64,000 bases of DNA, from assembly GCF_022539505.1 (NCBI RefSeq), contig NC_061508.1:263878736-263942735 (forward strand), written 5' to 3'. Position numbers and translations under genes: made by a program. The first letter of the stretch is position 1. Every line of letters begins with the position of its first letter. This stretch comes from Lolium rigidum (taxonomy: Eukaryota > Streptophyta > Magnoliopsida > Poales > Poaceae). The notes under the pieces were generated by a model. That model saw nothing but the letters and a program-made list of their open reading frames with translations. It did not search any database and was not told the DNA's origin. Shown here piece after piece: positions 10,346-21,085 of the stretch.

Positions 10346-11976
10346 CTATTCAAAGTCGGACTTCGTAGAACCGTCAATTTGATCTTTGATGAAAGCTTCC
10401 GGAGTTATCACTTGAATAACATCAATATCTTCATTATAAGAATCTCCGTAAATATAATGCTTGAGTCTTTGTCCATTCACTACTTGTGTGGCGTTACCTT
10501 CCAAAGAGCTAATTTTTATTGCTCCTGAACGATATACCTCCTCAATAACATATGGTCCTTCCCATTTTGAGAGTAATTTCCCTGCAAAAAATCTGAGACG
10601 AGACCGATACAATAGGAATTTATCTCCAACATTAAATTCTCTTTTAATAATTCTTCTATCATGCCACTTCTTAACTTTCTGCTTAAAAAGTTTAGCATTT
10701 TCATAAGCTTCACTTCTCCATTCATCTAAAGAACTCAATTGTAGCAACCTCTTCTTACCGGCAAGTTAAAATCTTTATTAAGTTCTCTTACAGCCCAATA
10801 AGCTTTGTGCTCTAGTTCTAAAGGTAAATGACAAGGTTTTCCGTAAACCATTTTATAAGGAGACATTCCCATGGGATTTTTATAAGCAGTTCTATAAGCC
10901 CACAATGCTTCCTTTAACTTACTAGCCCAATTCTTTCTAGATTTATTAACAGTCTTTCCCAAAATAGCTTTAATTTCTCTATTCGATAATTCTACTTGCC
11001 CACTAGTTTGAGGATGATAAGCTGAAGCAATTCTATGATTAATACCTTATTTGGCAAGAGTTTTTCTAAAACCACCATGAATAAAATGAGAACCTCCATC
11101 AGTCATAATATATCTAGGTACTCCAAATCTGGGAAATATAACATCTACAAGCATTTTTATAGAGGTCTCACCATCAGCACTTTTTGTAGGTATAGCTTCT
11201 ACCCATTTAGTAACATAATCAACATCGACAAGTATATGAGTGTTACCTTCTGAAGAAGGGAAAGGACCCATGAAGTCGAATCCCCAACAATCAAATGGTT
11301 CAATAACAAAAGTATAATTCATAGGCATTTCATTGCGTCTAGAGATATTACCAACTCTTTGACATTCATCACAAGATAAGATAAACTTCCTTGCATCCTT
11401 GAAAAGTGTTGGCCAATAAAAACCTGATTGTAGAACCTTTTGTGCGGTTCTATCTCCCGCGTGATGTCCTCCATAAACACTACCATGGCATTTACTCAAT
11501 ATCTCTTGTTGTTCATATTCCGGGACACATCTTCGCATAATACCATCCACTCCTTCTTTATATAAGTGTGGGTCATCCCAAAAATAATGCCTCAAATCAT
11601 AAAAGAATTTCCTCCTTTGCTGAGCTGAAAAGGTTGGAGGCAAGTACTTCGAAACAATAAAGTTAGCATAATCAGCATACCAAGGGCTCTCTCGCGAACT
11701 CACCTTTATTACAGCCAATTGTTCATTTGGAAAACTATCATTAACAGGAACAGGATCATAAGTAATATTTTCCAATCTAGACAAATTATCAGAAACAGGA
11801 TTATCAGCACCTTTCCTATCTACAATATGTAAATCAAATTCTTGCAAAAGAAGAACCCATCTAATAAGCCTTGGCTTAGCATCTTTCTTTTCCATAAGGT
11901 ACCTAATTGCAAGCATGATCAGTATGAATTGTGACTTTTGAATCAACAATATAGGGTCTAAACTTGTCACATGCAA
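10346..11976 (-). pseudogene. Integrase of inner Athila-like element
   Basis: The region includes the end of RNase H, then a zinc-binding HHCC module ([10 protein letters not shown], then CDECQRVG). The integrase core has its three acidic residues in [16 protein letters not shown] and [11 protein letters not shown]-terminal stretch follows with VGDKFLLYRSR and KWEGPYVIEEV, typical of gypsy integrase tails. An in-frame TAA at 11047-11049 falls just before the glutamate-containing motif, and a frameshift near 10750 precedes the tail. The region also begins after a frameshift near 11905-11975. No chromodomain is seen, as expected for Athila. Non-functional. Confidence 0.85.
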
Positions 11977-12330
11977 AAACTATCGCTAATAACTCCTTCT
12001 CGGTTGTAGCATAATTTCTTTGAGCAGCATCTAGGGTTTTACTAGCATAATGAATAACATTCAATTTTTTATCTACTCGCTGTCCAAGGACAGCACCTAC
12101 AGCAAAATCACTAGCATCACACATAATTTCAAAAGGTAAATTCCAATCAGGAGGTTCAACTATAGGAGCAGTTGTTAAGGCTTTCTTTAGAGTTTCAAAA
12201 GCTTCCTTACAATCATCATCAAAAACGAAAGGTACATCTTTTTGAAGAAGATTAGTAAGAGGCTTTGAAATTTTAGAGAAATCTTTAATAAACCTCCTAT
12301 AAAAACCAAGCATGACCAAGAATACTACGA
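11903..12330 (-). pseudogene. RT connection and RNase H of inner Athila-like element
   Basis: Continues RT after a frameshift near 12300: FYRRFIKDFSKISKPL (thumb/connection), then RNase H with [34 protein letters not shown] and HTDHA. The catalytic Asp and Glu of RNase H are present, but another frameshift near 11905 breaks the domain before its last motif. Confidence 0.8.
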
Positions 12331-14408
12331 ATACCTTTAACATCCCTAGGATAGGGCATCTTCTCAATTGCTTCAACTTTAGCTCTATCAACTTCAATAC
12401 CTCTTTCAGAAATTTTATGTCCCAATACAATTCCTTCATTAACCATAAAGTGGCATTTCTCCCAATTAAGAACAAGGTTAGTTTCTTCACATCTCTGCAA
12501 AACTTTATCAAGGTTTCGCAAGCAATTATCAAAATAATTCCCATAGACAGAAAAATCATCCATGAATACCTCAACAATCTTTTCACAAAAGCCATGAAAA
12601 ATAGCAGACATGCATCTTTGAAAAGTAGCAGGAGCATTACATAAACCAAAAGGCATACGCCTATAAGCGTAAGTTCCATAGGGACAAGTGAAAGTGGTTT
12701 TCTCTTGATCTTTAGCTCTAACAGCAATTTGTGAAAACCCAGAATATCCATCAAGAAAACAGAAATGAGTATTTTTAGACAACCTTTCTAACATTTGATC
12801 AATAAAAGGTAAAGGGTAATGATCTTTCTTAGTTACTTTATTAACTTTTCGAAAATCGATGCACATTCTATACCCTACAACTACTCTTTGAGGAATAAGC
12901 TCATCATTATCATTGGGCACAACAGTTATACCTCCTTTCTTAGGAACACAATGCACATGACTAACCCATCTACTATCAGCAATAGGATATATAATACCTG
13001 CTTCAAGAAGTTTTAATACCTCATTTCTTACCACATCCTTCATCTTGGCAATTAGACGACGCTGATGTTCAACAACAGGTTCTGCACCATCTTCTATATT
13101 AATGGCATGTTGGCAAATAGCGGGAGAAATCCCCTTCAAATCATCAAGAGTGTAGCCAATAGCTCCTCGGTGTTTCTTCAATATTTCCAATAACCTTTCT
13201 TCCTCGATATCTGAAAGCTTAGCACTAATAATAACAGGATATGTTTTCTTATCATCAATATAAGCATACTTAAGATTATCAGGTAATGGTTTCAAATCAA
13301 ATACATGATCTTCCTTTGGTGGTGGTGTTACGCCTAAATCTTCAACCGGTAAGTCATGTTTAAGAATAGGTTGACGAAGGAAAATTTCATCAAGCTCATC
13401 CCTTTCTTCCCTAAAAACTTCACTCTCACTATTCTCCAAATGCTGCTGCAAAGGATTACTAGGAGCAAGAGCAATAGATGCACACTGTTCAACTCTAAAA
13501 TCATCATTAGGCAAATCAGCTTTATAAGGAGTTTTGGCAAATTTAGAGAAGTTAAACTCATAAGATTCACCAGCAAATTTAGTAACAATTTTCTCTTTCT
13601 TGCAATCTATAATGGCTCCACATGTATTTAGAAAAGGTCTACCAAAAATAATAGGACAAGACTTACTAGCAGCAGAACCAAGTACCAAAAAGTCAGCAGG
13701 ATATTTAATTTTACCACATAGAACTTCAACATCTCGAACAATACCAATGGGAGAGATAGTTTCTCTATTAGCTAGCCGAATAACCACATCAATATCTTCA
13801 AGTTCACAAGAACCAATTTCATGCATAATTTCCGTGTAGAGCCCATAAGGAATGGCACTAATACTTGCACCAATGTCGCATAAACCATAATAGCAATGAT
13901 CACCAATTCGAACAGAGAGCACAGGAACACTGGCTTTCCTAGACTTATTAGGATGCGAAACAATATTAGAAGCATCTTCACAAAAAATAATATGACCATC
14001 TTCCACATTTTCAGTCACAAGATCTTTAACTATTGCAACAGCAGGTTCAACTTTTATTTGTTCTTTAGGTTCTATGGGTTTCTTTGCACTTTTATTATCT
14101 ACATTAGTTATAACAGAATACTCCTTCATTTTAGCAGGGAAAGGAGTTTTTTCAATATAAGCTTCAGGAAGAACATGATCAACAGTTTTAATTTCAATAC
14201 ATTTGCCTTTAGGCGAATCAACTTTATCTTTATATGGTTCATGATACTTATCAAAATTCTTCCTAGGCAATTCAAAATGAGAGGCAAAGGCTTTATAAAT
14301 ATTTGCAACAACTTGAGAGTCAAGACCATATGTAGCACTTATATTACGATATTCATCGGCATCCATAAAAGTTTCAATGCATTCATAATTATAATTTATA
14401 CCCGACAC
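12297..14408 (-). pseudogene. Protease and reverse transcriptase of inner Athila-like element
   Basis: The ORF is 703 codons. A poorly conserved linker is followed by a retropepsin-like domain with CDIGASISAIP in place of the usual D-T/S-G, and FGRPFL as the second hallmark; the D-x-GAS form is typical of Athila. RT follows, with KLLEAGIIYPI, WVSHVHCVPKKGG, MCIDFRKVNK, FCFLDGYSGFSQI, MPFGLCNAPATFQ, the catalytic FMDDFSVYG and VLGHKIS. RT is intact through the catalytic motifs and ends by frameshift at 12297. The beginning is joined to gag by a frameshift near 14400-14440. Confidence 0.88.
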
Positions 14409-15061
14409 TCTACCTTTGTCATTCTCCCATCCTTCAGCATTTTCTTGGATTCGATCAAGAAGGTCCCATTTAAACTCTTCTTTATTGCGCGTGAATGATC
14501 CGGAATCAAGCAGTATCCAAGCAAGGTTTTATCTTGAAAAGACAGTCTTGCATAGAGATTATCAATAATAATATTACCAGGAAGCTCATGAATGGGGCAT
14601 TTGAGCATTAAAGACTTCAATCTCCCCCACGCTTGGGCAATACTCTCTCCATCATGAGGCTAGAAGTTATATATACGATTGCGGTCTTTGTGAATTTCAC
14701 TTGTAGGATAAAATTTAGAGTAAAATAGAGGCACAATATCCTTCCAATCAAGAGAACGTCCATCCTTCAGTAGTTTATACCAATGCGCCGCTTTACCAGA
14801 TAGCAACATAACAAATAATTTCTTCCTAACTTCATCCATTGAAATACCTGCACATTTGAATAACCCGCATAATTCATGTAAAAAATGTAAATGATCTCCA
14901 GGATGAACAGTTCCATCCCCTTCATAGCGGTTATCCACAACACGTTCAATAATTTTCATAGGTATTTTATATGGTACCACTTCCTCACCTGACGCCTCAT
15001 CCACTACCGTTGCAGTAGTAGTAGATTTCCCAAATAGAAATTCAAGGGAGGATCTCTCCAT
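14396..15061 (-). pseudogene. gag of inner Athila-like element
   Basis: Starts MERSSLEFLFGK at 15061, about 85 bases after the primer-binding site. It contains a capsid-type region (VHPGDHLHFLHELC, VRKKLFVMLLSGKAAHWY, DIVPLFYSKFYPTSE). An in-frame TAG at about 14660 follows RNRIYNF; reading then continues PHDGESIAQAWGRLK, so the stop interrupts gag. A frameshift near 14440 ends it. The first 62 codons recur at 16946-16758 in the outer copy. Confidence 0.85.
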
Positions 15062-15146
15062 AATGATTTATAGCAGCAAGCAGAAACAAAATCAGCACGT
15101 ACAGTAAAAGTTTCCTTACCAATTCCACTTACCAATAACGCTTCAC

Positions 15147-15164
15147 TCCCCGGCAACGGGGCCA
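15147..15164 (-). other. Primer-binding site (tRNA-Asp type), inner Athila-like element
   Basis: The plus strand reads TCCCCGGCAACGGGGCCA, which differs at one base from the 3' end of plant tRNA-Asp as I recall it (TCCCCGGCAACGGCGCCA). It lies 11 bases inside the 5' LTR. Confidence 0.85.
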
Positions 15165-15175
15165 GAAAATAGTCT

Positions 15176-16690
15176 TGATGACCCACAAGTATAGGGGGTG
15201 TATCGTAGTACTTTCGATAAATAAGAGTGTCGAACCCAACGAGGAGCAGAAGGTGTTGACAAGAAGTTTCGATGAAAGATTCACTGTAAATGCTCACAGA
15301 CAAGTATTCAGGGGGTTTTGATATAGCAGATAAATAAAGTACAAGTAAATAAAATGCGAGAGAAATAATTGCAGCGAGTGGCCCAATCCTTTTTAGCACA
15401 AAGGACAAACCGGTTTGTTTACTTATAATGACCAAACGTTCTTGAGGACACACGGGGATTTTAGTCTAGTGCTTTCACTTCATACGGCTGATTAATCTTC
15501 ATTGTTTTGATAAGTGTTGTGTGGGTGAACCTATGCTAATGCACCGCCCTTCCTAGGACTAATACATACTTGTGATTATACCCCTTGCAAGCATCCGCAA
15601 ATACAAGAAAGTAATTAAGATAAATCTAACCACAACCTTAAACTCGAGATCCTCGCTATCCCTCCCTGCACCGATATACTAACGGGGGTTTAGGTTGCTG
15701 TCACTCCGGCAACCCCACAATTAGCAAACGAATACAACATGTACTCCCCTAGGCCCATAAAGGTGAAGTATCATGTAGTCGACGTTCACATGACACCACT
15801 AGAAGAGTAACACCACAACTTAAATATCATAACATTGAATATTACTCAACCATAATTCACTACTAACATTTAGACTTCACCCATGTCCTCAAGAACTAAA
15901 CGAACTACTCACGAGACATCATATGGAACATGATCGGAGGTGATATGATGATGAATAACAATCTGAACATAAACCTTGGCTCAATGGTTTCACTCAATAG
16001 CATCAATAACAAGTAGTAATCAACATCGGGAGAGTTTCCCCTATCAAACAATCAAGATCCAACCCAAATCGTTACAGCGGTGACGAGATGCAGCGGTGGA
16101 GATGGCGGTGTAGATGATGGAGATGATGGTGATGATGACGGAGATGATGTCCAGCTCGATGATGATGGCAATGGCGTCGATTTCCCCCTCCGGGAGGGAA
16201 TTTCCCCGGCGGATTCCTGCCCGCCGGAGAGCTCTTTTCTCTCTGGTGTTTCTCCGCCCCGCAGAGGCGGCTCTGTCAATTCTCCGTAACTCCCTGGGGC
16301 TTAGGTTTTCAGGACAAAGAAGTACGCGAAGGAGAGGCGGTCAGAGGGGGCTGTGGGCCCCCTCCCCACAAGGCGGCGTGGCCAGGCCAGGGCCCACGCC
16401 GGCCTATGGGGGGGCCCATGGCGGCCCCTCTCGGCCCCTCCTTTTGGCTCCCTTCGTCTTTTGGAAAAATAGGATTTTTCATATAATTTCCGTCAATTGT
16501 TGATCTTCCAAAATATGGTGTCCTGACGGTGCTTTTTCCAGCAGAATCCTGACTCCGGTGAATGATTCTCCAATGATCATGAAACATGCAAAATAGGTGA
16601 AATAACATAAGTATCATCTCTAAATATGAAATATATCAATGAATAACAGCAAATTATGATATAAAATAGTGATGCAAAATGGACGTATCA
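15176..16690 (-). mobile_element. 5' LTR of inner Athila-like element
   Basis: This full-length LTR of 1515 bp reads TGATGACCC to GACGTATCA on the plus strand (TG...CA). It matches LTR 1-1299 closely and LTR 17061-18571 less closely. Directly after it, at 16691, sequence resumes in the gag of another copy of the same family. Confidence 0.93.
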
Positions 16691-17031
16691 CATAGCGAAT
16701 AATTTCTTCCTAACTTCATCCATTGAAATACCTGCACACTTGAATAACCCGCATAATTCATGTAAAAAACAGTAAATGATCTCCAGGATGAACAGTTCCA
16801 TCCCCTTCATAGCGGTTATCCACAACACATTCAATAATCTTCATAGGTATTTTATACGGAATTACTTCCTCACCTGGCGCCTCATCCACTACCGTTGCAG
16901 TAGTAGTAGATTTCCTAAATAGAAATTCAAGAGAGGATCTCTCCATAATGACTTATAGCAGCAGGCAGAAACAAAATCAGCACATACAGTAATAGTTTCC
17001 TTACCAATTCCACTTACCAATAGCGCTTCAC
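16691..17031 (-). pseudogene. 5' gag fragment of outer Athila-like element
   Basis: The minus-strand ORF 16946-16758 begins MERSSLEFLFRK and matches the inner gag start with a few changes; a single-base insertion near 16766 shifts the frame. The fragment ends abruptly at 16691 against the inner LTR. The base sequence there (CATAGCGAATAATTTC) matches inner gag around 14811-14826. The remainder of this outer element should lie left of the window. Confidence 0.85.
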
Positions 17032-17049
17032 TCCCCGGCAACGGCGCTA
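17032..17049 (-). other. Primer-binding site of outer Athila-like element
   Basis: The plus strand reads TCCCCGGCAACGGCGCTA, one base off the tRNA-Asp 3' end, 11 bases inside the LTR. Confidence 0.85.
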
Positions 17050-17060
17050 GAAAATAGTCT

Positions 17061-18571
17061 TGATGACCCACAAGTATATGGGGTGTATCGTAGTACTTTC
17101 GATAAATAAGTGTGTCGAACCCAACGAGGAGCATAAGGTGTTGACAAGCAGTTTCGATGAAGGATTCACTGTAAATGCTCACAAACAAGTTTTCAGGGGT
17201 TTTGATATAGCAGATAAATAAAGTACAAGTAAGTAAAATGCGAGAGTAATAATTGCAGCGAGTGGCCCAATCCTTTTTAGCACAAAGGACAAGCCGGTTT
17301 GTTTACTTATAATGACCAAACGTTCTTGGGGACACACGGGAATTTAGTCTAGTGCTTTCGCTTCATATAGTTGATTAATCTTCATTGTTTTGATAAGTGT
17401 TGTGTGGGTGAACCTATGCTAATGCACCGCCCTTCCTAGGACTAATACATACTTGTGATTATACCCCTTGCAAGCATCCGCAAATACAAGAAAGTAATTA
17501 AGATAAATCTAACCACAACCTTAAACTCTGAGATCCTCGCTATCCCTCCCCGCATCGATATACCAACGGGGTTCGAAGTTGCTTGTCACTCCGGCAACCC
17601 CACAGTTAGCAAACGAATACAAGATGTACTCCCCTAGGCCCATAAAGGTGAAGTATCATGTAGTCGACGTTCACATGACACCACTAGAAGAATAACACCA
17701 CAACTTAAATATCAAACCATTAAATATTACTCATCATAGTTCACTACTAACATTTAGACTTCACCCATGTCCTCAAGAACTAAACGAACTACTCACGAGA
17801 CATCATATGGAACATAATCAGAGGTGATATGATGATGGATAACAATCTGAACATAAACCTTGATCCAATGGTTTCACTCAATAGCATCAATAACAAGTAG
17901 TAATCAATACCGGAGAGTTTCCCCTATGAAATACTCAAGATTCAACCCTAGATGTTACAGCGGAGACGAGGTGCAGCGGTGGAGATGGCGGTGTCGATGG
18001 TGGAGATGATGATGATGATGATCCCAATGAAGTCCAGCTCGATGACGGTGACGATGGCGTCGATTTCCCCCTCCGGGAGGGAATTTCCCCGGCGGATTCC
18101 TGCCCGTCGGAGAGCTCTTTTCTCTCTGGTGTTTCTCCGCCCCGCAGAGGCGGCTGTGTCTATTCTCCTTTTCCCCCGTGCCTTAGGTTTTCGGGTAGAT
18201 GAAGTACGCGAAAGAGAGGAGGCCGAGGGGGGTCGTGGGCCCCCTCCCCACAAGGCGGCGCGGCCAGGGCTGGGCCCGCGCCGGCCTATGGGGGGCCCAT
18301 GGCAGCCCTCCTCGGCTCCTCCTTCTGGCTGGCTCCTTCTTCTGGAAAAATAAGATCTTCGGTATAATTTCCGTCAATTGTTGATCTTCAGAAATATGGT
18401 ATCCTGACGGTGCTTTTTCCAGCAGAATCCTGACTCCGGTGAATAATTCTCCAATAATCATGAAACATGCAAAATAAGTGAAATAACATAAGTATCATCT
18501 CTAAATATGAAATATATCAATGAATAAAAGTAAATTATGATATAAAATAGTGATGCAAAATGGACGTATCA
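17061..18571 (-). mobile_element. 5' LTR of outer Athila-like element
   Basis: The LTR is 1511 bp, TGATGACCC to GACGTATCA. It has visibly more differences from the two inner LTRs than those have from each other, so the outer insertion is probably older. Flank begins CGACA at 18572, the predicted right half of its target-site duplication; the left half is outside the window. Confidence 0.9.
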
Positions 18572-19211
18572 CGACACGTTCTGAATTACGTCAGTATCCC
18601 AAATTCGTGTTCGGGGACACGAGTTTGAAGTAGGTTTATCCGGATTTGCCACTAGAGCAATTAACTGGTACCTGATCCGTCAGATGAACCAGCCGCATTT
18701 ACCAATATCCATGTACAATATATTTAACGAAGAAAATAGTGTCTCTTCGGTCTCGAAGAATTTGAAAAAGAGAAAATGCACGAAAATTTCATTCGATTCT
18801 GCAAATATATAAAGGTTTGTAGACTCAACTCGATTCTGCGACTCGAGTGGAGCCTACTCCCACCAGGAGTGCATGGATTTCATTAAGTCTTCGAACAGGA
18901 GTCGATAAAAAGGGGCAGTGCCCAGAAATATAGTCAAGTTCTTCATCGAGTAGTACAACTTGACTCTATGCCCAAGTGCAAGCATTTGTCCATAGACTCG
19001 GGGGCTACTCCCATCGGGAGCGCTGCCGCGCACCCGATAGAAAAATAATTTTGAGAATCGTCGACATCATCTACGCTACACATGATATACGATATTGACC
19101 TGATGTATTTTCCGGATCAATGGCCTCGCCTTGTATTTCTTCGACTTTGGAGATGATTATGCTTGGAGTCTCTACGCAAGTCTTCGACTTCCCTAGACAC
19201 TCGGGGGCTAC
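18572..19211 (+). mobile_element. 3' internal end of an older gypsy element
   Basis: No ORF is seen. Purine-rich cassettes of the form ACTCGGGGGCTACT(CCCATCGGGAG) recur (about 18835-18875, 18996-19025, 19199-19211). The last one directly precedes the LTR start TGACATGGG and acts as its polypurine tract. The outer Athila-like element is inserted into this region. Confidence 0.65.
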
Positions 19212-19592
19212 TGACATGGGTATACCCTTTGGGTACCCATTATTAGTATACCTGGCTCGGCTCAATATGGAGAAGGCACAAGAAGGCAACCCGAAGAAGT
19301 AGTCGACTAGGACTCTTGTAAAACCCTAGGCTGGTTGCATATATAAAGCTAGCTATGGCACCCCTATGGAGGGGGAAATAGATAGACAACATAGCTCCGC
19401 TACGGCGGCACCCTGTAAACATACTTATGATCATATACTAGATTTCTAGAAGCACGTAGGGATCCTCCACCGAGGGGACCCGAAGCTGGGTACATCGTGT
19501 GCCTAATCTCGCTCCCGAAATCTCCATCGTCGCTCTCTCTCCCGAAACCCAAGTCTACAATCCGTAGGCATTGGCGAGCTGATGCCTCGTCA
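19212..19592 (+). mobile_element. 3' LTR of older gypsy element
   Basis: A 381-bp LTR-like unit starting TGACATGGGTATACCC and probably ending CCTCGTCA. A TATATAAA box is at about 19340-19347. No partner LTR is visible here; it should be left of the window beyond the nested Athila-like elements. The end position is inferred from TG...CA form only. Confidence 0.6.
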
Positions 19593-20100
19593 AGGAGCCT
19601 TCGTCTTCAGATCTGGTACCAGAGGCCTGTCGGGGCGACCTCTGCACCAAGCCCACACCCGCTGCCCGCGCGGCCGAAGGAAGCAGACCGCGGCATCGGC
19701 ATCCGCCGCCAAGCCGGCGATGCCCCACCCTGCGCCCAAGGCCGCCGCCTTAGATTCCTGGCCCTAGCCCGATCGAAGGAAGGCACCCAACCACCGGCCA
19801 CCGCTCCTCAGCGCCGGTGAGGCCGTGCCGGAGAGGGGGACGGAGGGATACGGGCCGACCTCTCCCAGCGGCGGAGGCCACCCCCACGCGGCCGTCGTCC
19901 TCCCTACAGCAACGCGTGGGGGGGGGCGAAGGAGAGTTCCCCGCCACCCCCTTCACCGATGCCGCACAGCCTTGCCGGCGGCCGCCTCCGGGGGCGACGA
20001 GGGGGAGGGAGAGGGAGGGGAAGGTGGCGGCGGGATCTAGGTCCCCCCAGTCGTCTGCAGGGGCGACGCGAGGGAGAGGGAGAGGGCCGGGACCCAATCT
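19593..20100. other. GC-rich segment of unknown origin
   Basis: Very GC-rich, with overlapping ORFs on both strands up to 130 codons, all low-complexity Gly/Pro/Arg/Ala and unlike known domains. Could be a captured gene fragment or the 5' part of a non-LTR element. Nothing firm can be assigned. Confidence 0.5.
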
Positions 20101-20950
20101 CGCTTTAATTCTCATTGAGACAATTGGTGCACATTTAGGCATCTAGTGGTGGGGTGGTACGAGAATTGAAAGACATGAAAATTCTCAATTCTCTACGGCG
20201 TCTAGGAGATAGATAGAATATTTTCAGGAACAAGAAAATAAGAAGAATCTTTCTCTCTATTCACTACCATTCCGCGTCTTCGACTTCTATTAGTTTCTTT
20301 TCTTATTTAATGCAATAGCTATAGTTTGATATAAGAATCCATTTCTCAAAGTAATGGAAACCATTCTCTTATAGGAAATGGTTCGAAAATCCCTATTCCA
20401 CCTTTTAGGTATCGTGAAAAGTGATACCTGTGAAGATCGTGCATTTCAGTCAAATTCGGATCCGTTTTTTGAGTCCATGATATAAATTGGGTGGATCCTC
20501 CACCCGTTTAGCTAAGAAAGAATAGATACAGAGGTGGATAATAGATCGATATGAAGATCATGAGCTGCCCCATAATGAAACCCCACCAGTAGTCGCGAAT
20601 ATCTCCTTCTTCCCTAATCCAAGATTGGAGAAAGAAGATCTAAGAGGGACCTATGGAGAATGTGGTCATAAATCCATAATAGAGTCCGACCACAACGACC
20701 GAATTAATTATCCTCATCGAGAAACTTAGACTACTAAATAGAAAAGATTTTAAAATCATGGCATGGGTCTCCTTTTTTTCTTTCTTTAGAGTTTTCTATA
20801 TGCACAATTTCTCGATGTTTCGATGAGAATTTCTTGACTTTCCATATATAGAAAGAGATAGACTATAAATGACATCTCTTATGTCAATAAGACCAAAGGC
20901 CCCTTTTTGTGATATCGATCTTTTATAGTGCTAAAAGAATGAAACAACAG
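20100..20950 (-). other. Nuclear plastid DNA insertion (NUPT)
   Basis: AT-rich DNA between GC-rich segments, whose minus strand translates into two separate pieces of the plastid Ycf1/Tic214 protein (see the ycf1 relic entry). In grass plastids ycf1 is reduced to remnants, so the most economical source is a grass plastid genome. Boundaries are approximate: the left edge meets GC-rich DNA near 20100, and the right edge lies within about 100-150 bases of the stop codon of the oxidase gene. A plastid genome alignment would fix both edges. Confidence 0.75.
20140..20759 (-). pseudogene. ycf1: Plastid ycf1 (Tic214) relic within the NUPT
   Basis: From 20759 the minus strand encodes MILKSF, then [16 protein letters not shown] and MTTFSIGPS, the recognisable N-terminus of Ycf1, followed by an in-frame TAG. 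Further matching fragments are WGFIMGQLMIFISIYYPP and, after a gap of hundreds of missing codons, YFLVPENIL and RRRELRI, the C-terminal Ycf1 signature, with a small frameshift between them. The large internal loss matches the degenerate ycf1 of grass plastids. It has no function in the nucleus. Confidence 0.75.
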
Positions 20951-21085
20951 ACAACAATACGAAATGATCTTACGAGTTTCGACTGTTGAAAAACAAAAGT
21001 GAATTCACGTAGAATTACTAGCTACGCATCTATGACAAATGTCACATTACACACAGCATTACCCTATTTTAAACCAGCTGCTTAT

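Larger units (their letters stand above)
1300..15175 (-). mobile_element. Internal region of inner Athila-like Ty3/gypsy element, interrupted by a nested insertion
   Basis: Reading on the minus strand the order is primer-binding site, gag, protease, RT, RNase H, integrase, an extra ORF, a long non-coding 3' region and the polypurine tract. The Athila assignment rests on a primer-binding site matching the 3' end of tRNA-Asp, FMDD in RT, a CDIGAS-type protease active site and an extra 3' ORF. The non-coding 3' region is split into 1314-1740 and 8158-9500 by the Tat-like insertion at 1746-8152. Stops and frameshifts in every coding module mean the copy is dead. Confidence 0.85.

Noticed and set aside
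13896..14498. 200-codon plus-strand ORF opposite the Athila protease
   Set aside because: Phe/Ile/Asn-rich reverse complement of a coding frame; unlike the conserved antisense ORFs it has no counterpart.
20100..20950. Plastid segment as evidence that the window is plastid DNA
   Set aside because: It is under 1 kb, has only broken ycf1 pieces and is surrounded by nuclear transposons and a nuclear-type gene.
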